NCBI GenBank assembly: GCA_003249215.1
Contig: QKJR01000009.1
Span: 1-50,960, forward strand
Origin: Rhodobacterales bacterium
Lineage (GTDB): Bacteria > Pseudomonadota > Alphaproteobacteria > Rhodobacterales > Rhodobacteraceae
Direction of reading: 5' to 3'
Length of the DNA stretch: 50,960 bases
Shown: piece after piece, positions 45,231 to 50,960 of the stretch
Numbering within the stretch: the stretch's first letter is position 1
Layout: each line of letters opens with the position of its first letter
Position numbers and translations under genes: made by a program
The notes under the pieces: model-generated
Told to the model about the DNA's origin: nothing
The model's database searches: none
The model's input: the letters and a program-made list of their open reading frames with translations, nothing else

Positions 45231-46159
45231 GCGCGCGGTTCGATCGGGTCGCGCTGATCGGGCTCGGGCTCATCGCCTCGTCGATGGCGCATGCGATGCG
45301 CTGGAAAGGTCTCGCGGGCGAGATCACCGGCTATGCGCGCTCGGCCGAGACGCGGGCGACCGCGGCCGAGATCGGGCTCGTGGACCGGGTTTGCGACAGT
45401 GCGGCCGCGGCCGTCGAGGGCGCCGATCTCGTGGTGCTCGCCGTGCCGGTCGGTGCGATGGGGGCGATTGCCGCCGAGATCGCGCCCTATCTGAAGCCCG
45501 GCGCGATCGTGACCGATGTCGGCTCGGTGAAACAGGCGGTGGTCGAGGCCGTCGCGCCGCATATTCCGGCGGGCGTCCATTTCATCCCGGGTCACCCGCT
45601 GGCCGGGACCGAGCATTCGGGGCCGCGTTCGGGGTTTGCCACGCTCTTCGTCAACCGCTGGTGGCTGCTCACGCCGCTCGAGGGCGCCGACCCTGTGGCG
45701 GTCGATCGGCTGAGCGCGTTTCTGGCCGGCATGGGCGCGAATGTTGATCAAATGGAGGTTGCGCGGCACGATCTCGTGCTCGCCGTCGTGTCGCATACGC
45801 CGCACCTGATCGCCTATACGATGGTGGGCGTGGCCGACCATCTGCGTCGCGTAACCCACGAAGAAGTCATCAAATATTCTGCCACGGGCTTTCGTGATTT
45901 CACCCGGATCGCGGCCTCGGACCCGACCATGTGGCGCGACGTGTTCCTGACCAACCGAGAGGCGACGCTCGACATTCTCGGGCGCTTCACCGAAGAGCTG
46001 TTCATGCTGCAACGCGCGATCCGGATGGGCGATGGCGACATGCTCTTCGACTATTTCACCCGGACCCGCGCGATCCGCCGCTCGATCATCGAGGCCGGGC
46101 AGGACACCGCCGAGCCGAACTTCGGCCGCGGCGCGCAGCCGCCCGGGGCAGGCGAATGA
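45227..46159 (+). CDS. tyrC: prephenate/arogenate dehydrogenase family protein
   Basis: 310 residues. N-terminal NAD-binding loop [13 protein letters not shown], then [29 protein letters not shown], and the family motif [13 protein letters not shown] with the catalytic histidine; [12 protein letters not shown] and [21 protein letters not shown] follow in the helical dimer domain. It oxidatively decarboxylates prephenate or arogenate on the way to tyrosine. There is no fused chorismate mutase. Overlaps hisC at the start and the next gene at the end. Confidence 0.94.
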   Translation: MSARFDRVALIGLGLIASSMAHAMRWKGLAGEITGYARSAETRATAAEIGLVDRVCDSAAAAVEGADLVVLAVPVGAMGAIAAEIAPYLKPGAIVTDVGSVKQAVVEAVAPHIPAGVHFIPGHPLAGTEHSGPRSGFATLFVNRWWLLTPLEGADPVAVDRLSAFLAGMGANVDQMEVARHDLVLAVVSHTPHLIAYTMVGVADHLRRVTHEEVIKYSATGFRDFTRIAASDPTMWRDVFLTNREATLDILGRFTEELFMLQRAIRMGDGDMLFDYFTRTRAIRRSIIEAGQDTAEPNFGRGAQPPGAGE

Positions 46160-46977
46160 GGGCGGCAGGGCCGCTCGCTCTCGCTCTTCTCACGGCGGCG
46201 CTGCTTGCCGGGGCGGCCTCGGCCGAGGCGCCCGCGAGCTCTCCGCGTCCGCTGGCCAATCCGCGGGTCGCGAACCCGAGTTCGGTTGCGCCACAGCCTG
46301 TCGTCCCGCAACTGACCACCGCGCAGGCCCCCCTTGTTCCGGCAGCCCCCCTGCCGCCGGGCATCCGGCCCCTGCCGAAACCCGTGCCGCCCGCGGCGCT
46401 GACCCGGGTCGCGATGTCCGGGGCGAGCGCGCCCGCCAAGGTCGGCAAGCCGGGGCAGCGCGGGATGATCTGTGGCACGCCGGGCCTGACCGGTGCGGCG
46501 ATCCCGACGATCCTCTCGCCGGTGAAGGGCTGCGGGCTCGAGGCGGGCGTGCGCGTCACCCACGTGTCGGGGATCCCGCTCTCGATGCCGGCCACGGTCG
46601 ATTGCACCACGGCAAAGGCGCTCAAGACTTGGGTCGATCGCGGGATCGTGTCGGCGGTGGGCAAGCGTGGCGGCGGGGTCAAGCAGCTCGTCATCGCGGG
46701 CTCCTATGTCTGCCGCACGCGCAATCATCAATCGGGCGCAAAGGTCTCGGAACATGGCCGCGGCCGGGCGATCGACCTCGCCGGGATCAAGCTCGCCAAT
46801 GGCGAGATGATCACCGTGGCGAAGGATTGGCGACGTGAGGCCAAGATCCTGAAGGCGGTGCACAAATCGGCCTGCGGACCGTTCGGCACCGTGCTCGGGC
46901 CGAAGTCGGACGCCTTCCACGATGACCATATCCACGTCGATACGGCGCGCTATCGGGGCGGCAACTACTGCAAGTGA
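46156..46977 (+). CDS. extensin-like family exported protein
   Basis: 273 residues. Signal peptide (LALALLTAALLAGAASA), then a Pro/Ala/Val-rich linker to about residue 100, and the extensin-like C-terminal domain: GMICGTPGLTGAAIPTILSPVKGCG, SYVCRTRNHQSGAKVSEHGRGRAIDLAG and FHDDHIHVD. The H..D and H.H pattern (SEHGRGRAID; DDHIHVD) resembles the zinc site of M15-type peptidoglycan peptidases. Probably acts on the cell wall. Translationally coupled to tyrC (ATGA). Confidence 0.85.
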   Translation: MRAAGPLALALLTAALLAGAASAEAPASSPRPLANPRVANPSSVAPQPVVPQLTTAQAPLVPAAPLPPGIRPLPKPVPPAALTRVAMSGASAPAKVGKPGQRGMICGTPGLTGAAIPTILSPVKGCGLEAGVRVTHVSGIPLSMPATVDCTTAKALKTWVDRGIVSAVGKRGGGVKQLVIAGSYVCRTRNHQSGAKVSEHGRGRAIDLAGIKLANGEMITVAKDWRREAKILKAVHKSACGPFGTVLGPKSDAFHDDHIHVDTARYRGGNYCK

Positions 46978-46994
46978 TCAGCGCAGGCCCCGGA

Positions 46995-48023
46995 TCAGCG
47001 TAGGGTCGGGATTGGCCCGAGCGGCACCGGCCCGAGCGACATCTGACCCTTGGCGAAGATAAGCGGGAGCGCGAGCACCCCGTCGGGCGCCTGCGCGGCC
47101 ATCTGACCGGCGATCGCCGCGACCATCGGCGCGCGGTTTTCCGGCAGCACGCCGGTCTTGCGCGCCAGATCATACCAGGAGCGCCAGTCGGGCAGGCGCA
47201 GCATCAGCCGCCCCTCGGGCCGCCCCGCGGCGTCGAAGTTCAGCGGGCCGCTCACCTCGATCCGGCGCCCGCCCCAGTCGAGCCGGGCCTCGGCAATGTC
47301 GAGCCCGGTCAGATAGAGCATCCCGGCTGCGGCGTGGCGGTCGAGCGGGCGGGCGAGGCCGAAATCGGCCTCGAATGTAACATCCTCGACCTCGGCGGGC
47401 AGATCGGCGCCATGCAGCGCGATCAGCGTCGCGACCTCGGGCGGCAGGCCGAGCGCGCCGGCCGTGGCGCTCAGATGATAGAGCGCGCCGCCGGGCGGGG
47501 CGGGGCGCTCGGCGCTCGGCGAGAGGGTGTCGAGCGTGAGGACCAGATCGCGCGCGCCGAACAGCTCGGCCGGCGCGGCCCCGGGGGCGGTGAACTCAGG
47601 AGGCAGATCGAGATCGAGCCGCGTTGCCCGCAGCGCGGCGGTGGTCAGCGGCAGGCTCTCGCGCGCGCCGAACCCCGCCTCGATCACCAGATCCTCGGCC
47701 CGCAGCGGATAGCGCCGCCCGTCAAGGGTCAGCACCTGCTCGGGCGGTAGCTCGGCGCGCCAGTGGAGCGGGGAGAGCGGGCTCGCCGCGGCCACGAGCG
47801 CGGCGCCGGTCCACCCGCTCCGGCCGTCGGGCGCGCGCAGATCGGGGGCCTCGAGGCGCAGCGCAAGCCGGGCGGGCAGGCCCTCGACCGTGACCGACCC
47901 CACCTGCGATCCGCTGGCCGCGAGCGCCGCCTCCGCCGCGCGCTGCAGGCCCGCGCCGAGGGCGAAGAGGCCGCCCAGCACGATCAGCGCCAGTATCAGA
48001 AGTGAACCGATCAGCCGTATCAT
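46995..48023 (-). CDS. DUF2125 protein, membrane-anchored
   Basis: 342 residues from ATG 48023. One N-terminal membrane helix (LIGSLLILALIVLGGLFALGAGL) followed by a periplasmic domain rich in short strands (VTVEGLPARLALRLEAPDLRAPDG ... ARLDWGGRRIEVSGPLNFDAAGRPEGRL). This is the layout of DUF2125 proteins of alphaproteobacteria, distantly AsmA-like; the function is unknown. Convergent with the extensin-like gene, 17 bases apart. Confidence 0.75.
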   Translation of the reverse strand: MIRLIGSLLILALIVLGGLFALGAGLQRAAEAALAASGSQVGSVTVEGLPARLALRLEAPDLRAPDGRSGWTGAALVAAASPLSPLHWRAELPPEQVLTLDGRRYPLRAEDLVIEAGFGARESLPLTTAALRATRLDLDLPPEFTAPGAAPAELFGARDLVLTLDTLSPSAERPAPPGGALYHLSATAGALGLPPEVATLIALHGADLPAEVEDVTFEADFGLARPLDRHAAAGMLYLTGLDIAEARLDWGGRRIEVSGPLNFDAAGRPEGRLMLRLPDWRSWYDLARKTGVLPENRAPMVAAIAGQMAAQAPDGVLALPLIFAKGQMSLGPVPLGPIPTLR

Positions 48024-48103
48024 CGCGCCGCGCCGCCCCGTGCCATCTCTTTGCAAAACCCAGGGCCAAGATGTATTCGACGGGGAGCAGGAGGACCAGT
48101 GCG

Positions 48104-48637
48104 ATGACCGAAACGTTATGGATCTTCGGCTATGGCTCGCTCCTGTGGGATCCGGGCTTTACCCCGGCCGAGACGCGGGTGGCGCATCTGGCGGGCTGGC
48201 GGCGCAGCTTCTGCATGAGCTCGATCCATTTCCGTGGCACGCCCGAGGCGCCGGGCCTCGTCCTTGCGCTCGATGCCTGCGCGGGGGCGGTCTGCGCGGG
48301 GCTCGCGATGCGGGTCGCGCCCGAGGAGGCCGCGGCCGTGCTCGCCGCCACGCGGGCCCGCGAGCTTGTGTCCGACGCCTATCTCGAGCGCCGCTTGGCC
48401 GTCACCTGCGCGGGCGGCGCGCAAATCGAGGCGGTGACCTATGTGATCGACCCGGCGGGGTCGCAATATTGCGACCATGACCTCGAGGCGCAGGCCCGGA
48501 TCATTGCGCGGGCGCAGGGCGCGCGCGGCCCGAACCGCGATTATCTGTGGAACACCGCGGCGCATCTGCGCGAGCTGGGGCTCGCCGATGCCGATCTCGA
48601 CTGGCTGGCCTCGCGGGTGCGCGCGCTGCTGTGTTGA
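48104..48637 (+). CDS. ChaC-like gamma-glutamylcyclotransferase
   Basis: 177 residues from ATG 48104, with AGGAGG upstream. The GGCT-fold signature WIFGYGSLLWDPGF is at residues 6-19, followed by RRSFCMSSIHFRGTPEAPGLVLAL and RNRDYLWN-like PNRDYLWNTAAHL. ChaC enzymes cleave glutathione to 5-oxoproline and Cys-Gly. Single gene divergent from the DUF2125 gene. Confidence 0.9.
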   Translation: MTETLWIFGYGSLLWDPGFTPAETRVAHLAGWRRSFCMSSIHFRGTPEAPGLVLALDACAGAVCAGLAMRVAPEEAAAVLAATRARELVSDAYLERRLAVTCAGGAQIEAVTYVIDPAGSQYCDHDLEAQARIIARAQGARGPNRDYLWNTAAHLRELGLADADLDWLASRVRALLC

Positions 48638-48656
48638 GCAGCGTGCGGGTTAACAC

Positions 48657-48685
48657 TTGTGAGCGCTGACGCGCCCGCCTATCCT
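48657..48685 (+). promoter_or_regulatory. promoter of the MotA/ExbB-like operon
   Basis: TTGTGA (48657-48662), 17 bases, TATCCT (48680-48685). Spacing is ideal and both boxes keep four of six consensus bases. The gene start is 40 bases downstream. Confidence 0.5.
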
Positions 48686-48725
48686 CGGCCCGAAGATCCC
48701 TAAAAAGACGATGATGAGGCAGGTC

Positions 48726-49907
48726 ATGAGCGGTGCCATCCGGCTCGACGCGCAATTCTCGCAGCCCGTGCGGCAGGTCATGTCGATGCTGATCGTGCTC
48801 GGCCTCGTGGCGGCGGGGGGCTGGTTCGCCTATGGCCGGATCTTCCCGATCTTCGCCGCGAATGTCTGGCTCAACGGGCTCATCGCCACGGTCTTCGTGC
48901 TGGGGGTGCTGGCCTGTTTCTGGCAGGTGGTGCAGCTCGTCAAGGCGGTGAGCTGGATCGAGAGTTTCGCCGCCGATCGCCCCGGCCGGCCGACCTACAC
49001 GCCCCCGCAGATGCTGGCGCCGCTCGCGGCACTTCTGGGGCGTGGCGGGGCGCAGCGGCGGATCGCCACCTCGGCCTCGACCTCGATCCTTGAATCGGTG
49101 GCGACGCGGATCGACGAGGCGCGCGACATCACGCGATACCTGTCGAACCTGCTGATTTTTCTTGGTCTTCTCGGCACCTTCTATGGCCTTGCGACCACCG
49201 TTCCGGCCGTGGTCGAGACGATCCGCGCGCTTGCCCCGCAAGAGGGCGAGAGCGGGATGGCGGTCTTCGACAAGCTGATGAAGGGCCTCGAATCGCAGCT
49301 CGGCGGCATGGGGACGGCGTTTTCCTCCTCGCTTCTGGGGCTCGCGGGCTCGCTCGTCGTGGGGCTTCTCGAGCTTTTCGTGACCCACGGCCAGAACCGC
49401 TTCTATCGCGAGCTCGAGGAATGGATTTCCTCGATCACGCGCCTCAGCTTCTCGACCGGCGAGGGCGATGGCGAGATGTCGGCGGTGGCCGAGGTGCTCG
49501 ATCACATGGCCGAGCAGGTCGACACGATGCGCGGCCTTTTCCTGCAAAGCGATGCCGCACGCGCCGAGGTCGATGCGCGTCTCGGGCAGCTTGCCGGCGC
49601 CGTCTCGGGCCTGACCGAACGGCTGGGCGCCGAGATCGACGCCCGCGCGGCTCAGGCGCTCAGCCTGCAGCGCATGGCCGAGGGGCAGGGGCGGTTGACC
49701 GCGGCGATGGAGGCTTTGGCCGAGCGCGCCGCCGCCGCCCAGGACAGCGAGGTCGATGCCGAGATCCGGATGCGGCTGCGCTCGATCGACGTGCAGATGC
49801 TGCGGATGCTCGAGGAGGTCTCGGCCGGCCGGCAAGAGAGCATGGCCGAGCTGCGCAACGATTTCGCGGCGCTGACGCGGGCGCTCCTGCGCGGCAAGGA
49901 GGCCTGA
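48726..49907 (+). CDS. MotA/ExbB-like proton-channel protein with coiled-coil tail
   Basis: 393 residues from ATG 48726, selected because GAGG sits six bases upstream; ATG 48711 and 48714 are alternatives. Two N-terminal membrane helices (MLIVLGLVAAGGWFAY and IATVFVLGVLACFWQVVQL), a cytoplasmic segment with DITRYLSNLLIFLGLLGTFYGLATTVPAVV as third helix, and AFSSSLLGLAGSLVVGLLELFV as fourth, which is the MotA/TolQ/ExbB pattern. Residues about 230-393 form a long Ala/Glu/Arg coiled coil. It is paired with the OmpA-like gene that begins one base after its stop. Confidence 0.85.
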   Translation: MSGAIRLDAQFSQPVRQVMSMLIVLGLVAAGGWFAYGRIFPIFAANVWLNGLIATVFVLGVLACFWQVVQLVKAVSWIESFAADRPGRPTYTPPQMLAPLAALLGRGGAQRRIATSASTSILESVATRIDEARDITRYLSNLLIFLGLLGTFYGLATTVPAVVETIRALAPQEGESGMAVFDKLMKGLESQLGGMGTAFSSSLLGLAGSLVVGLLELFVTHGQNRFYRELEEWISSITRLSFSTGEGDGEMSAVAEVLDHMAEQVDTMRGLFLQSDAARAEVDARLGQLAGAVSGLTERLGAEIDARAAQALSLQRMAEGQGRLTAAMEALAERAAAAQDSEVDAEIRMRLRSIDVQMLRMLEEVSAGRQESMAELRNDFAALTRALLRGKEA

Positions 49908-49908
49908 G

Positions 49909-50960
49909 ATGGCGCTCGCCCGGCGCGGATCGCAACGCTTCTCGGCCAATATCTGGCCCGGGTTCGTCGATGCGATGACGGCGCTTCTGATGGTGCTGAT
50001 GTTCGTCCTGACCATTTTCATGGTCGTGCAATCGGTGCTGCGCGAGACGATCACCACCAAGGACCACGAGCTCGACGCGCTGGCCGGTCAGCTTGCCGGC
50101 CTCACCCGGGCGCTCGCGCTCGAGGAGGCAAAAAGCGCCGATCTGACCGGTCAGCTCGATGCCGCGCGCGCCGAGGCGACCGCGCAGCAGACGCTGATCG
50201 GCACGCTCTCGGCGCAGCTTCAGGCGCGCGAGGCCGCGCTCGACGAGGCCGGGCAGAAGATCACCGAATTCGAGGCACAGGTGGCGTCGCTGATTGCCGC
50301 GCGCGATGCGGCCACGGCCGAGGCGGCGGCGCGCACCGAGGATCTGCGGCTCGACCGCGCGACGATCGAGGAGCTGCGCGGCAAGCTCAAAGCCTCGGGC
50401 GATGAACTCGCGGCGATGACGCTGTCGCTCGAGGCCGCGCGCAAGAAGGCCGAAGAAACGCTGACCCTGCTCGCCGCGGCCGAGGCCGCCAAGGCCGATC
50501 TGCAGGGCAGGCTCGATCGGCAACTGACCGAGGCCGAGAAGGCCGCGGCCCTGCGGGCGGTCGCGGACAAGGCGCTGGCCGATCAGACCGCGCTCGGCGC
50601 CGAACAGGCGAAGAAGGTCGCGCTTCTGAATGAACAGATCGCGGCGTTGCGCGGGCAACTCTCGGAATTGCAAGGGATTCTCGACGATGCCGCGGCCCGG
50701 GATGCCGATGCCAAGGTGCAGGTCGAGAGCCTCGGTTCGCAGCTCAATGCCGCACTCGCGCAGGTCGCGGCCGAGCAGAAGCGCCGCGCCGCGCTCGAGG
50801 AGGCCGCGCGCCTCAAGGCCGAGGCCGAGGCCAAGGATCTCGCGCGCTATCGCTCGGAATTCTTCGGGCGGATGTCGGAACTGCTCGCCGGGCGCGAGGG
50901 GGTTCGGGTGGTGGGCGACCGCTTCGTCTTCTCCTCCGAGGTGCTGTTTGCGCCGGGCTC
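49909..50960 (+). CDS. MotB/OmpA-like stator protein with long coiled coil (partial, 3' end outside window)
   Basis: The frame is open from ATG 49909 to the window end (350 codons). One N-terminal membrane helix (WPGFVDAMTALLMVLMFVL) carries Asp21, equivalent to the proton-binding Asp of MotB. A coiled coil of about 260 residues follows (ALEEAKSADLTGQLDAARAE to RRAALEEAARLKAEAEAKD), then GREGVRVVGDRFVFSSEVLF, the start of an OmpA-type peptidoglycan-binding domain that continues beyond the window. With the MotA/ExbB-like partner it should form a proton-driven unit anchored to the wall. Not flagellar by context. Confidence 0.85.
   Translation, partial: MALARRGSQRFSANIWPGFVDAMTALLMVLMFVLTIFMVVQSVLRETITTKDHELDALAGQLAGLTRALALEEAKSADLTGQLDAARAEATAQQTLIGTLSAQLQAREAALDEAGQKITEFEAQVASLIAARDAATAEAAARTEDLRLDRATIEELRGKLKASGDELAAMTLSLEAARKKAEETLTLLAAAEAAKADLQGRLDRQLTEAEKAAALRAVADKALADQTALGAEQAKKVALLNEQIAALRGQLSELQGILDDAAARDADAKVQVESLGSQLNAALAQVAAEQKRRAALEEAARLKAEAEAKDLARYRSEFFGRMSELLAGREGVRVVGDRFVFSSEVLFAPG

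Overview
The window is a gene-dense, GC-rich (roughly two-thirds G+C by eye) stretch of an alphaproteobacterial chromosome, most likely a Rhodobacter-type member of the Rhodobacterales. Pointers are the PutR/PutA pair, the NasT/NasS nitrate regulators, the SigF/NrsF module, the monocistronic rpsD and the hisC-tyrC order. No transposase, integrase, phage gene, CRISPR array, rRNA or tRNA was seen. Many very long antisense reading frames are present, but they are GC-driven shadows of real genes. The organism assignment is inference from gene content.

Layout. 1-3.5 kb: an NrtA/SsuA-type ABC uptake operon (minus strand; permease cut by the window edge) divergent from a TetR regulator, with a near-palindromic operator between them. 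3.5-6.1 kb: a 1-Cys peroxiredoxin and a persulfide-dioxygenase-like metallo-hydrolase, divergent from an OxyR that lacks the second redox cysteine. 6.1-8.4 kb: a DASS-family anion transporter divergent from an AraC regulator. 8.4-20.1 kb: a complete nitrate assimilation locus on the minus strand, nasT-nasS, then an RNA leader, then nrtA-nrtB-(fused double ATPase)-nirB-nirD-nasA. The leader carries a textbook ANTAR target (two hexaloop hairpins) followed by an intrinsic terminator, so NasT should act by antitermination and NasS should restrain it. 20.4-26.9 kb: an alternative N-type F1Fo ATPase operon in the order atpD-C-I(Q)-R-B-E-F-A-G, with a c subunit that has the double-glutamate ion site of Na+-type rotors. 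26.9-30.8 kb: putR and putA, divergent.

30.8-34.7 kb: a bufferin (copper-responsive RiPP) island: NrsF anti-sigma and SigF on one strand, and bufA, bufB (MNIO/DUF692), bufC (DUF2063) and a DoxX protein on the other. Both sides carry a GTAAC/CGAA type ECF promoter in the shared intergenic region. 34.7-36.7 kb: mntR and mntH with a candidate MntR box. 36.7-39.2 kb: a TtrS/TtrR-like two-component pair without reductase genes beside it. 39.3-42.3 kb: an LpxR-like outer membrane protein, a Hint-domain protein that has lost its nucleophile, and a 3-hydroxyisobutyrate-dehydrogenase-like enzyme. 42.4-43.4 kb: rpsD with a strong promoter, a long structured leader, a REP-like palindrome and a good terminator. 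43.4-51 kb: a small peptidoglycan-binding-like protein, hisC-tyrC-extensin-like operon, DUF2125, a ChaC-like cyclotransferase, and a MotA/ExbB-like plus OmpA-like pair running off the end.

The clearest systems (nitrate antitermination, N-ATPase, bufferin) belong to known types. The parts that look least described are the asymmetric double ATPase of the nitrate transporter, the rpsD leader RNA, the single-cysteine OxyR, the metal-ligand-rich n-region of a Tat signal, and an upstream ORF coupled to atpD.
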